Shown here: positions 17,514-25,761 of the stretch, one piece after another
How positions within the stretch are numbered: position 1 is the stretch's first letter
Layout: the number at the start of each line of letters is the position of its first letter
DNA from: Pseudomonas costantinii
GTDB taxonomy: Bacteria > Pseudomonadota > Gammaproteobacteria > Pseudomonadales > Pseudomonadaceae
Length of the DNA stretch: 64,000 nucleotides
Direction of reading: 5' to 3'
Assembly: GCF_001870435.1 (NCBI RefSeq)
Contig: NZ_MDDR01000020.1
Coordinates: 1 to 64,000, forward strand
Position numbers and translations under genes: made by a program
The notes under the pieces: generated by a model
Told to the model about the DNA's origin: nothing
Database searches by the model: none
Seen by the model: only the letters and a program-made list of their open reading frames with translations

Positions 17514-18422
17514 ATGCAAGACCTCAACGACCTCTACTATTTCGCCAAAGTCGTGGAAGCCGGCGGCTTCGCGGCGGCCGGCCGGCAGTTGGGCATTCCC
17601 AAGTCGCGCCTGTCGCGACGCATTGCCGAGCTGGAAGAACGCTTGGGCGCACGTCTGCTGCAACGCACCACTCGGCAACTGACCCTCACGGCCGTCGGCG
17701 AACGCTACCTGCGCCATTGCCAGGCGATGTTGCTGGAAGCGGAGATGGCTGACGAGGCCGTGGCGAGTATGTCCAGTGAGCCCCGTGGGCGGCTGCGCGT
17801 CAGTTGCCCGGTGGGTATGGCCCAACACATTCTGCCGGAAATGGTCGCGGGCTTTCTCGCCGCCCACCCGCAGGTGCAACTGGAAATGACCCTGGTCAAC
17901 CGCCGTGTCGACCTGGTGGCCGAAGGCATCGACGTCGCCCTGCGCGTGCGCGAGTTGGGTGATGAAGACCCGCTGCTGGTGACCAAACGCTTGCGCCCAG
18001 CCCAGACTGTGATGGTGGCCAGCCCCGAATTCATGCAAGGTCGACAGGTCAACACCCTGGCAGACCTCAAGCAACTCCCGGTACTCGGGGCGTTGGAGGC
18101 CGACCGTCTGGTCCACCTGCGCTTGCTCGATCCACAGGGCAACGCCGAGGACCTGGCCATGGAAGCACGCTTGGGCATTGAAGATTTCATCGTCCGCAAA
18201 GCCAGCGCGTTGAAAGGCCTGGGTTTTACCGTGCTACCGATGATGTATTGCGAAGAGGAATTGGCCAGCGGCCAGTTGGTGCAATTACTGCCGCAATGGT
18301 CGCTGCCGGGTGGGTGGTTGCAGGCGGTCTACCCGCACCGCCGTGGCGTACTGCCAGCCATTCGTGCCTGGATCGACTACCTGGAAGAAGCCTTCAAGAG
18401 CTGTGGAGACCGTCTGTTATGA
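17514..18422 (+). CDS. LysR-family transcriptional regulator
   Basis: A 302-residue LysR protein. The winged helix-turn-helix is in the first 60 residues (LYYFAKVVEAGGFAAAGRQLG, then IPKSRLSRRIAELEERLG). The effector domain (about 88-295) begins RGRLRVSCPVGMAQH. It belongs to the large group that senses quinones or aromatic stress next to reductase genes. ATG 17514 is preferred over TTG 17508 because AGG is well placed. Its stop overlaps the start of the YjbR gene (ATGA), so both are co-translated. The upstream palindrome is nearly that in the azoR-MFS region 4 kb away, making this protein a candidate regulator of azoR and the MFS pump. Confidence 0.9.
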   Translation: MQDLNDLYYFAKVVEAGGFAAAGRQLGIPKSRLSRRIAELEERLGARLLQRTTRQLTLTAVGERYLRHCQAMLLEAEMADEAVASMSSEPRGRLRVSCPVGMAQHILPEMVAGFLAAHPQVQLEMTLVNRRVDLVAEGIDVALRVRELGDEDPLLVTKRLRPAQTVMVASPEFMQGRQVNTLADLKQLPVLGALEADRLVHLRLLDPQGNAEDLAMEARLGIEDFIVRKASALKGLGFTVLPMMYCEEELASGQLVQLLPQWSLPGGWLQAVYPHRRGVLPAIRAWIDYLEEAFKSCGDRLL

Positions 18423-18775
18423 AAATCACCGAGGAGCAGGTCGCGACCTTCTGCCTGAGCCTGCCCGGCGCGCGGGAAGACTACAAATGGGGCGGCGTGC
18501 GGGTGTTCTCGATTGCCGGCAACAAGATGTTCGCCCTGCAAAACCTGCGCGGCGAATCGCTGGCATTCAAGGTCGACAAGGAGTTGTTCCTGGGCCATGT
18601 GGATCGCCCGGGCATCCACCCGGCGCCCTACCTGGCGCGGGCGCAGTGGATCATCATGAATACGCCCTACCCGCTGGGCGCCGAAGAATTGCGCGGCCTG
18701 TTGCAGCGCTCTCACCAGTTAGTGGTGAGAAAACGGCCCAAGCGCACGCAGATCGGGTTGTTACTAGAGGACTGA
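18419..18775 (+). CDS. MmcQ/YjbR-family protein
   Basis: A 118-residue protein of the YjbR/CyaY-like fold, starting MKITEEQVATFCLSLPGARE. Signature features are the LPGA-ED-KWG-RVFSI start, the F-A-KV-KELF core and the basic C-terminus ([17 protein letters not shown]). Members have been proposed to bind DNA, but the function is not established. The start codon overlaps the LysR stop as ATGA, so translation is coupled. The 3' end overlaps the convergent DUF1294 gene by 12 bases. Confidence 0.85.
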   Translation: MKITEEQVATFCLSLPGAREDYKWGGVRVFSIAGNKMFALQNLRGESLAFKVDKELFLGHVDRPGIHPAPYLARAQWIIMNTPYPLGAEELRGLLQRSHQLVVRKRPKRTQIGLLLED

Positions 18776-19147
18776 CAACAAGGTGCCGCCAAGGAACAGT
18801 TGATCGAGCCAGAACACTTGGTGCAGCAACACAATCACCCAGAACAGCACCTGATAGGACACTTTGCGCGTCTTGTGGCGCAGCACCTGCTGAGCGATCA
18901 ACGCTCCCGGCCAACCACCCGCCAGCTCGACGGCGTGCAGGATGTTTTCCGGAATGCGCCGGCCTTCCGTTTGCGCCTTGCGCTTGTCGCTCCAATACAG
19001 GAAAAACGCCACGACGCTGACCACGCCATAGGCCACCAACGGAATCACCGTCTCGCCGCGAGACCACAGCAAAACCGAACCCAACAGTGGCGCGGCGCAC
19101 AACAACACAAAGATCAGCGCCTTCAGGCGTGGGTGCTGAATGTTCAT
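18764..19147 (-). CDS. DUF1294 small membrane protein
   Basis: A 127-residue protein with about four membrane segments: [40 protein letters not shown], a short amphipathic segment, and [22 protein letters not shown]. The DUF1294 hallmark is SDKRKA followed by RIPE-LH--EL-GGWPGAL--Q---RHKT-K-SY. ATG 19147 overlaps the TGA of uppP (ATGA), so it is translated from the uppP message; an upstream in-frame extension is not needed. In other bacteria the domain is often joined to a cold-shock domain, absent here. Function unknown. Confidence 0.85.
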   Translation of the reverse strand: MNIQHPRLKALIFVLLCAAPLLGSVLLWSRGETVIPLVAYGVVSVVAFFLYWSDKRKAQTEGRRIPENILHAVELAGGWPGALIAQQVLRHKTRKVSYQVLFWVIVLLHQVFWLDQLFLGGTLLSVL

Positions 19148-19974
19148 GGCTTGACCGCAGACCAGTCGATCCAGCCGAACTGCCAAGTCGCCAGAATCAC
19201 CAGACCAAACGCGATCCGATACCAGGCAAAGGCCGCGTAACTGTGGCTGGCGATGAACTTAAGCAAGGCCTTGACCGCAATCATCGCGAAGACGAATGAG
19301 GTCACAAAACCGATGGCAAACACCGGCAGGTCATCGGGCTGGAACAGGTGACGGTACTTGTAGCCCGAATACACCGCGGCACCGACCATGGTCGGCATGG
19401 CCAGGAAGAACGAAAATTCAGTGGCGGTCTTGCGCGACAGGCCGAACAGCAGGCCGCCAATGATGGTAGCGCCGGAACGCGAAGTACCCGGAATCATCGC
19501 CAAGCACTGGGCCAGGCCGACCTTGAGCGCGTCCTTCCAGGTGATCTCGTCCACCGTTTCAGCGTGAACGGCATGTTGGCGACGCTCAGCCCACAACATG
19601 ATCACGCCGCCAATCACCAAGGCGGTGGCCACCGTGATCGGGTTGAACAGGTAATGCTTGATCAGATCGGCAAAAATCACCCCCAGCACCACCGCCGGCA
19701 GCACGGCGATGATCAGGTTAACCGTGAAGCGCTGGGCATTGCGTTGGGTCGGCAAGCCGATAACCACGTCGAGGATCTTGCGCCGAAATTCCCAGACCAC
19801 GGCCAGGATCGCGCCCAACTGAATAATGATGTTGAACGCTTCAAAGCGTTCGCCGCCGAAGCCGATCAAGTCGGCAACGATAATCTGGTGGCCGGTGCTG
19901 GAGATCGGCAAGAACTCCGTCAGGCCCTCCACTACGCCAAGAATCAATGCCTGTATGGCGGTCCAAAAATCCAT
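19144..19974 (-). CDS. uppP: Undecaprenyl-diphosphatase UppP/BacA
   Basis: A 276-residue inner-membrane enzyme that dephosphorylates undecaprenyl pyrophosphate to recycle the lipid carrier for peptidoglycan and other envelope polymers; extra copies raise bacitracin resistance. The glutamate-rich motif [17 protein letters not shown] lies at residues 14-30 and the second catalytic motif [10 protein letters not shown] near 170, both typical of BacA. Eight or so membrane helices. ATG 19974 is chosen because GGGGGAA directly precedes it and it matches the family N-terminus [13 protein letters not shown]. It is co-transcribed with DUF1294. Confidence 0.93.
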   Translation of the reverse strand: MDFWTAIQALILGVVEGLTEFLPISSTGHQIIVADLIGFGGERFEAFNIIIQLGAILAVVWEFRRKILDVVIGLPTQRNAQRFTVNLIIAVLPAVVLGVIFADLIKHYLFNPITVATALVIGGVIMLWAERRQHAVHAETVDEITWKDALKVGLAQCLAMIPGTSRSGATIIGGLLFGLSRKTATEFSFFLAMPTMVGAAVYSGYKYRHLFQPDDLPVFAIGFVTSFVFAMIAVKALLKFIASHSYAAFAWYRIAFGLVILATWQFGWIDWSAVKP

Positions 19975-20204
19975 ATTCCCCCCAAAGGTCATGCACGCGG
20001 CATGCCCCGTTAGTCTTTTTTAGTGGTTCATTGACGATGAGTGCACTGAAGGCCAAGCGTTTTATCATCAACGCAGGACTGCGAAAATGCTGTGAAAAAT
20101 CAGGCAGTACTCAGGTTTTCCGATGACAGGCCGAAAGCCTATCAGACACGCCGGAAATGTCGATGCAGCGCCCACAATTATAAAAAGCATGGAGTGACAG
20201 GACG

Positions 20205-21839
20205 ATGAACAGTTTGCGCAGCATGTCGATCAGCCGCCGACTCTGGCTGATCCTGGTAGTCGCCGTGTTGATGCTGCTGACCCTAGGGCTTTTGATGCTC
20301 AAGCAGATTCACGGCGACCTTTACCAGGCCAAACGCCAACAGACCCAACACGTGGTGCAGACCGCCAGCGGCGTGCTCGCTTATTACCAGAACCTTGAAA
20401 AAACCGGTGTGCTGACCCGCGAAGCGGCGCAAAAACAAGCCCTCAGCGCAGTGCGTGGCCTACGTTACGACCACGATGATTATTTCTGGATCAACGACCT
20501 GACGCCCGTGATGATCATGCACGCGGCCAACCCCAAGCTGGACGGCCAGAACCTCTCGGCGATTCGCGACCCGGACGGGTTTGCGGTGTTCAACGAATTC
20601 GTGACCCTGGCCAAGGCCAAGGGCGCCGGCATCGTCAATTATCGCTGGCCGAAACCAGGCGCCGAGGCGCCGGTGGAGAAAACCTCGTATATCCAACTGT
20701 TCGAGCCGTGGGGCTGGATCATCGGCTCCGGCGTATACGTGGATGATGTGCAGGCCGAATTCAAAGGTCAGGTGTGGAATGCCTCGCTGATCGGCTTGGG
20801 AATTGCGCTGCTGATGGCTGTGCTGGTGATGTTGATCGCACGCAGCATCGTGCACCCATTGCAGGCGGCGGTGAATGCCATGGCCAATATCGCCAGTGGC
20901 GAAAGCGATCTGACCCGCAGCCTCGACACCCATGGGCGGGACGAAGTCACCCAACTGTCCCAGCATTTCAACAGCTTCACCGCCAAACTGCGCCAGGTGG
21001 TCAGCCAGTTGCAGGCGTGCGCCAACGCGTTGGGCCAGTCGTCCACTGAGTTGGGCAACAACGCCACTCAAGCCCATGACCGCAGCCAGCAACAATCACA
21101 GCAGATGGAACTGGTGGCCACGGCGATCAATGAAGTGACCTACGGCGTGCAGGATGTGGCGAAAAACGCCGAACACGCCGCCAGTGAAATGCGCGACGCC
21201 CAGGCTCAGGCGCAGCAGGGCCAGGTGAATATCGATGGCAGCTTGCAACAGATCGACCAGCTCTCCGGCACCATCAGCCAGGCTGTGGAAGTGATCCGTA
21301 CCCTGTCCAGCGAAAGCACGCAGATTGGGGGCGTGTTGGAAGTGATCCGCTCCATCGCCGACCAGACCAACCTGCTGGCCCTGAACGCCGCTATCGAAGC
21401 CGCGCGCGCTGGTGAGCAAGGCCGTGGGTTTGCGGTGGTGGCCGATGAAGTAAGGTTGCTGGCCCAGCGCACGCAAAAATCCACCGCCGAAATCCAGGTG
21501 ATGATCGAGCGGCTGCAAGGCCACTCGGAGGCTGCGGTCAAGGTGATCAGCGACAGCCATAGCGCTTCGCAATTAACCATCGAACAAGCAGGCCAGGCGG
21601 GTGAAAGCCTCAACGCCATCGGCCAGGCGCTGCGTAACCTCAATGGGTTGAATGCTTCGATTGCCAGTGCCACGTTGCAACAGGCGCATGTGGTGGAAGA
21701 CATCAACCAGAACGTCACCCAGGCGGCCGGGTTGTCCCACAGCACGGCGCTGGCAGCGCAGCAATCCAGCGTGGCGAGTGCGCATTTGCGTGGGTTGAGT
21801 GAACAGCTTGATGGGTTGTTGCGCCAGTTCAAGGTCTAG
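20205..21839 (+). CDS. Methyl-accepting chemotaxis protein with single Cache domain
   Basis: A 544-residue chemoreceptor. Membrane helix 1 is at about 13-33. The periplasmic sCache_2-type sensor (about 40-185) includes [13 protein letters not shown] and [14 protein letters not shown]. Helix 2 is at about 192-212, the HAMP unit at 213-265 ([21 protein letters not shown]), and the cytoplasmic signalling domain contains the hairpin tip [20 protein letters not shown]. sCache_2 receptors often sense small organic acids. There is no C-terminal pentapeptide for CheR/CheB tethering. GAGTGACAGG precedes the ATG. No che genes are adjacent, so it is an orphan receptor. Confidence 0.92.
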   Translation: MNSLRSMSISRRLWLILVVAVLMLLTLGLLMLKQIHGDLYQAKRQQTQHVVQTASGVLAYYQNLEKTGVLTREAAQKQALSAVRGLRYDHDDYFWINDLTPVMIMHAANPKLDGQNLSAIRDPDGFAVFNEFVTLAKAKGAGIVNYRWPKPGAEAPVEKTSYIQLFEPWGWIIGSGVYVDDVQAEFKGQVWNASLIGLGIALLMAVLVMLIARSIVHPLQAAVNAMANIASGESDLTRSLDTHGRDEVTQLSQHFNSFTAKLRQVVSQLQACANALGQSSTELGNNATQAHDRSQQQSQQMELVATAINEVTYGVQDVAKNAEHAASEMRDAQAQAQQGQVNIDGSLQQIDQLSGTISQAVEVIRTLSSESTQIGGVLEVIRSIADQTNLLALNAAIEAARAGEQGRGFAVVADEVRLLAQRTQKSTAEIQVMIERLQGHSEAAVKVISDSHSASQLTIEQAGQAGESLNAIGQALRNLNGLNASIASATLQQAHVVEDINQNVTQAAGLSHSTALAAQQSSVASAHLRGLSEQLDGLLRQFKV

Positions 21840-21879
21840 CACCTAGGGTATTGGGTTCTATGGTTGTTGCAGGTCTGCT

Positions 21880-21917
21880 GAGTACATATCCGTTGTTTGG
21901 GTAACGGATATGTACTC
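21880..21917. repeat. 15-bp inverted repeat, compact copy of the element at 30649
   Basis: Arms GAGTACATATCCGTT and AACGGATATGTACTC with an 8-base loop (GTTTGGGT). The same arm and the following AAAA-TCCACC-AAAGAAAAC-CCAACCCGA tract recur at about 31000-31045, so this is a dispersed family. It lies 40 bases after the chemoreceptor stop and could also terminate it. Confidence 0.75.
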
Positions 21918-22016
21918 AAAAATCCACCTAAAGAAAACGGCCAACCCGAAGGCCGCAGTTTGCCTGAATAACCGAAGCACCTACGTCACAGCCCCCCAGA
22001 TTCAATCTTCAGCGGT

Positions 22017-22044
22017 TTGAAGATCGCTAACCTCTGGTTACAAT
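22017..22044 (+). promoter_or_regulatory. Predicted pnuC promoter with an operator-like inverted repeat
   Basis: TTGAAG (22017-22022), 16-base spacer, TACAAT (22039-22044). Within the spacer, TAACC-TCT-GGTTA (22028-22040) is a perfect inverted repeat overlapping the -10 box, a typical repressor position. No nearby gene for a NAD-responsive repressor is seen. Confidence 0.5.
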
Positions 22045-22077
22045 CACCGCCCTCTTCAACTCTCCCAAGGAACCGCC

Positions 22078-22641
22078 ATGTCCGGGCTTGAACTGTTCGC
22101 CGCCGCCCTGGGGGTGATCGCTGTCTGGCTGACGGTTAAACAAAACCCCTGGTGCTGGCCCATCGGCCTGGTGATGGTGTTGCTCTACACCTGGGTATTC
22201 TTCGACGTAAAACTCTATTCCGACATGCTGTTGCAGGTGGTCTACGCCGCCCTGCAACTCTACGGCTGGTGGCAATGGACCCGCGCCGGTGAGGTCAAGC
22301 AGGGGCGCCAAGTCACCAGCCTGGGCGTGCCGGCAATCATGACCAGCCTCGCCGTCGGCGCACTCGGCAGCCTGTTGCTCGGCGCCGCCATGGCCCACTG
22401 GACCGACGCCGCCCAACCCTGGCTGGATGCGGCCCTCACCGGTTTCAGCCTCGTGGCACAAATGTGGATGGCGCAAAAACGCGTGCAGTGCTGGCCACTG
22501 TGGATCGCCGTGGATGTGATCTTCGTCGGGCTGTTCCTCTATAAAGGCCTATACCTCACCGCCGCGCTCTACGCGCTGTTCACCGTGATCGCCGTACAAG
22601 GTTGGCGCGAATGGCGCGCCGACCCGGCGTTGCACGCATGA
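22078..22641 (+). CDS. pnuC: Nicotinamide riboside transporter PnuC
   Basis: A 187-residue membrane protein of the PnuC family, which moves nicotinamide riboside (or related vitamin nucleosides) by facilitated diffusion with trapping by phosphorylation. The family core LTVKQNPWCWPIGLVMVLLY and DMLLQVVYAALQLYGWWQW (about 20-75) is present, as is the C-terminal conserved region VQCWPLWIAVDVIFVGLFLYKGLY. AAGGAACC precedes ATG 22078. The next gene, a NadR-like kinase, overlaps by 4 bases and would supply the trapping step, so nicotinamide riboside is the likely cargo rather than thiamine. Confidence 0.9.
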   Translation: MSGLELFAAALGVIAVWLTVKQNPWCWPIGLVMVLLYTWVFFDVKLYSDMLLQVVYAALQLYGWWQWTRAGEVKQGRQVTSLGVPAIMTSLAVGALGSLLLGAAMAHWTDAAQPWLDAALTGFSLVAQMWMAQKRVQCWPLWIAVDVIFVGLFLYKGLYLTAALYALFTVIAVQGWREWRADPALHA

Positions 22642-23162
22642 AGGTGGTGGTACTGGCAGGGCCCGAATCCAGCGGTAAAAGCTGGCTGGCGGCGCAACTG
22701 CAAGCGCACTTTGGCGGGGTGATGGTCGGCGAATACGTGCGGCACTTCATCGACCACCATCAGCGCGACACCACGCTGGCAGACATTCCCGCTATCGCCC
22801 GTGGGCAGTTGGCCTGGGAGGACGCCGCCCGCGCCGAACAGCCCCACCTGCTGATCCTCGATACCCACCTACTGACCAACAAATTGTGGAGCCAGACCCT
22901 GTTTGGCGACTACCCAGCCTGGCTCGACAGTGAACTGCTGGCCCGTCACTACGACCTGCACCTGCTGCTGTCGCCCGAGGACGTGGAATGGACCGCCGAC
23001 GGCCAGCGCTGCCAGCCGGAACTGGCGGATCGCCAAGCGTTTTTCCAGGGCAGCCTGGACTGGATGCAGCAGCATCACCAACCAGTGGTGGTGATTGGGG
23101 GATATTGGGAGGAGCGCCGGGTGGCGGCGTTCGCTGCGGTAGAGCAACTGCTCACCCCTTGA
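22638..23162 (+). CDS. NadR-like nicotinamide riboside kinase (AAA-type P-loop)
   Basis: A 174-residue protein corresponding to the C-terminal kinase domain of NadR without the adenylyltransferase or DNA-binding parts. The P-loop GPESSGKS is at residues 7-14 and the family motif GEYVRHFID follows (about 33). Walker B is LLILDTHLLTNKLW. Asp-rich DVEWTADGQR matches the lid of ribosylnicotinamide kinases. ATG 22638 overlaps the pnuC TGA, so translation is coupled. It should phosphorylate nicotinamide riboside to NMN and so trap PnuC cargo for NAD synthesis. Confidence 0.85.
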   Translation: MKVVVLAGPESSGKSWLAAQLQAHFGGVMVGEYVRHFIDHHQRDTTLADIPAIARGQLAWEDAARAEQPHLLILDTHLLTNKLWSQTLFGDYPAWLDSELLARHYDLHLLLSPEDVEWTADGQRCQPELADRQAFFQGSLDWMQQHHQPVVVIGGYWEERRVAAFAAVEQLLTP

Positions 23163-23192
23163 GTTCAAGGGTGAGCAGCCACCCGTTTTGCC

Positions 23193-24917
23193 TTAGTAGC
23201 CCAACGACAGGCCGGTGTTACGACGCGGGTCGTTAGCCCCGTAGAAGCGGTTGTTGCCCACCGGTTTGCCACCCAGCGAAGGTGCGCCGACCAGGATCGC
23301 GGCCAAGTGGTTGGCATCCTGCGGACCTGCAAACTTGTGGCCCCAGCTTTCCAGGATCTTCTGGGTGTCGGGGCTGACCGCGAAGGTCTCAAGATTGGTG
23401 GTCTCAGGCATCCACTGCTGGTGGAAACGCGGCGCGTCAACGGCTTCCTGGATGTTCATCTTGTAGTCGATGACATTGAGGATGGTCAGCAAGGTGGCGG
23501 TAATGATGCGGCTGCCGCCTGGCGTACCGACGACCATCACGGCCTTGCCATCTTTGGTCACGATGGTCGGGCTCATCGACGACAGCGGCGCCTTGCCCGG
23601 TGCGATGGCGTTGGCTTCACCCTGGACCAGCCCGTACATGTTCGGTACGCCGACCTTGACGGTGAAGTCGTCCATTTCATCGTTGAGGATCACCCCGGTC
23701 TTGCTCGCCATCACGCCCGCACCGAACCAGTCGTTGAGGGTGTAGGTGACCGAGACCGCATTGCCCCACTTGTCGACAATGGAGTAATGCGTGGTGTTGT
23801 TACCTTCATGGGGCGACACACCTGGCTTGATTGCCTGGGAATCGCCGGCCTTTTGCGGTTCGATCGCGGCGCGCAGCTTGGCGGCGTAGTCCTTGTCCAG
23901 CAGATGGGCGATCGGGTTCTTCACGAAGTCCGGGTCACCGAGGTAGCTGTTACGGTCCACGTAGGCGTGGCGCATCGCTTCGATCTGGTAGTGCAAACCT
24001 TGGGCCGAGTGATAACCCAGGTCGGCCATCGGGTAGCCTTCAAGGATGTTCATGATCTGGCAGATCACTACACCGCCGGAGCTCGGTGGCGGTGCCGAAA
24101 CCACGTGGTAGCCACGGTAGTCGCACTCGATGGGCGCCAGTTCACGGGTCTTGTATTTGTCGAGGTCAGCTTGGGTGATGATGCCTTTGCCGGCTTGGCT
24201 GGAGTCCACCAGGGCCTTGGCTACCCAACCTTTATAGAAACCGTCGGTGCCCTTGGCGGAGATTTCCTTGAGGGTCTTGGCCAGGTCTTTCTGCACCAAT
24301 TTCTGGCCGACCTGCATGGGTTGGCCGTTGTGCAGGAAGATCCCGCGCAGGTCCTTGTCTTTTTCGAACTCGCCGGTGGCGGTGTGCAGCAGGTCGACAT
24401 CACCCTGCTCCAGTTCAAAACCGTTTTCCGCCAGCTTGATCGCTGGGGCAATAACCTGGGCACGCTTGAGGGTGCCGTATTTGCTCAGGGCTGTTTCCAT
24501 GCCGGACACGGTGCCGGGCACGCCGACGGCCAGGTGGCCTTTGGCGCTGAGGCCCTCGATGACGTTGCCGTCTTTATCGAGGTACATGTTGGCAGTGGCC
24601 GCCAACGGGGCTTTTTCGCGGAAGTCGAGGAAGGTCTTGCGTCCGTCGGCCAGTTGTACGGTCATGAAACCGCCGCCGCCCAGGTTACCCGCCGCCGGGT
24701 ACACCACGGCCAGTGCATAGCCCACCGCTACAGCCGCATCGACCGCGTTGCCGCCGGCCTTGAGTACATCCACACCCACATGAGTTGCCAAATGCTGGGC
24801 GGTCACCACCATGCCATTTTCACCCGCCACCGGGGCTTGGGAAGCGGCTTGCACGCCACTGACCGTCAACACCAGGGCAGTGGCAATCAAGGTACGGCTG
24901 AAAGGTTGGTATTTCAT
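23193..24917 (-). CDS. ggt: Gamma-glutamyltransferase, periplasmic
   Basis: A 574-residue Ntn-hydrolase with a signal peptide (residues 1-24, ending GVQAA). The autocatalytic cleavage site is before Thr375 in NNTTHYSIVD, producing a large and a small subunit, with Thr375 as nucleophile. Substrate-binding residues include DFREKAP for the gamma-glutamyl carboxylate, LSSMSPTIV and GTPGGSRIIT. It cleaves glutathione and other gamma-glutamyl compounds, releasing Glu and Cys-Gly. It stands alone: the upstream 160 bases are shared with the divergent nicS gene. Length agrees with the E. coli enzyme. Confidence 0.93.
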   Translation of the reverse strand: MKYQPFSRTLIATALVLTVSGVQAASQAPVAGENGMVVTAQHLATHVGVDVLKAGGNAVDAAVAVGYALAVVYPAAGNLGGGGFMTVQLADGRKTFLDFREKAPLAATANMYLDKDGNVIEGLSAKGHLAVGVPGTVSGMETALSKYGTLKRAQVIAPAIKLAENGFELEQGDVDLLHTATGEFEKDKDLRGIFLHNGQPMQVGQKLVQKDLAKTLKEISAKGTDGFYKGWVAKALVDSSQAGKGIITQADLDKYKTRELAPIECDYRGYHVVSAPPPSSGGVVICQIMNILEGYPMADLGYHSAQGLHYQIEAMRHAYVDRNSYLGDPDFVKNPIAHLLDKDYAAKLRAAIEPQKAGDSQAIKPGVSPHEGNNTTHYSIVDKWGNAVSVTYTLNDWFGAGVMASKTGVILNDEMDDFTVKVGVPNMYGLVQGEANAIAPGKAPLSSMSPTIVTKDGKAVMVVGTPGGSRIITATLLTILNVIDYKMNIQEAVDAPRFHQQWMPETTNLETFAVSPDTQKILESWGHKFAGPQDANHLAAILVGAPSLGGKPVGNNRFYGANDPRRNTGLSLGY

Positions 24918-25076
24918 CCATGGCTACTCTAGTTGTTAAGACGCACCAAAATAGCCCTTCCTGAACCCAACCCCCAGTGCGATGGCGTTTTTATTACAGA
25001 ACTTGTCGGTCACAGAACGGCCGCAAAAATGCCCATGCTATATTTCGCGCCCTGACTGTCGTGAGAGACGCTCCCC

Positions 25077-25721
25077 ATGGTGATCAAGAAGACCGGCATC
25101 CGCGCCCAACAGGCGGACCAGACGCGTGCGCGCATCCTTCAGGCGGCAGTCAAGGTGTTCACCCGCGATGGCTATTCCGGCGGGCGCGTCGACACCATCT
25201 CCAAGGAAGCCGACTCTAACGATCGCATGCTTTATTACTATTTTGGCAGCAAGGAACACTTGTTCATCTGCGTGCTGGAATACATCTACGAGCAATTCAA
25301 TAAAGCCGAAAGCAAGCTCAAGCTGGACCTTGACACGCCGGTACAGGCCTTACGCGACTTAGTGGCGTTTATCTGGAACTACTACGTCAAGCACCCCGAA
25401 TTTGTGGCGATCCTGAGCATCGAGAACCTGCACCAGGGCAAGCATGCCCAGCAGTCCGGCGAGATGCGGCGGTTGTCGGGCGAAGCCGTCGGCGTATTGC
25501 GCCCGATCATCGAGGCTGGCCAGGCCCGGGGCCTCTTTCGCCAGGACATCGACCTCAAGCACGTGTATTTGATGATCGCCTCGCTGTGCTACTTCTATAA
25601 CTCCAACCGCCATACGCTTAGCTCGTTTCTGGGTGAAGACCTGTCGAGCAAGGGCCAACAGCAGGACTGGCTAGGGTTTATCAGTGATTTGGTGCTGCGC
25701 GGGGTCTCTCCATCAGTGTAA
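25077..25721 (+). CDS. nicS: TetR-family repressor NicS
   Basis: A 214-residue TetR protein. The N-terminal helix-turn-helix is QTRARILQAAVKVFTRDGYSG to NDRMLYYYFGSKEHLF (residues 18-65); the C-terminal ligand domain includes NYYVKHPEFVAILSIENLHQGKH. In P. putida NicS represses nicAB and is released by nicotinate or 6-hydroxynicotinate. The identification rests on sequence type and on the adjoining convergent nicAB genes. Candidate target: the two TGAAG-AG--ACTACA repeats upstream of nicA. Confidence 0.85.
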   Translation: MVIKKTGIRAQQADQTRARILQAAVKVFTRDGYSGGRVDTISKEADSNDRMLYYYFGSKEHLFICVLEYIYEQFNKAESKLKLDLDTPVQALRDLVAFIWNYYVKHPEFVAILSIENLHQGKHAQQSGEMRRLSGEAVGVLRPIIEAGQARGLFRQDIDLKHVYLMIASLCYFYNSNRHTLSSFLGEDLSSKGQQQDWLGFISDLVLRGVSPSV

Positions 25722-25761
25722 AAACCAGCGCCCACGGTTGATCTTCATAGGGTTTGAAATA

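Noticed and set aside
23307..24932. 541-codon frame antisense to ggt
   Set aside because: The GGT frame has all catalytic motifs and a signal peptide; the opposite frame has none.
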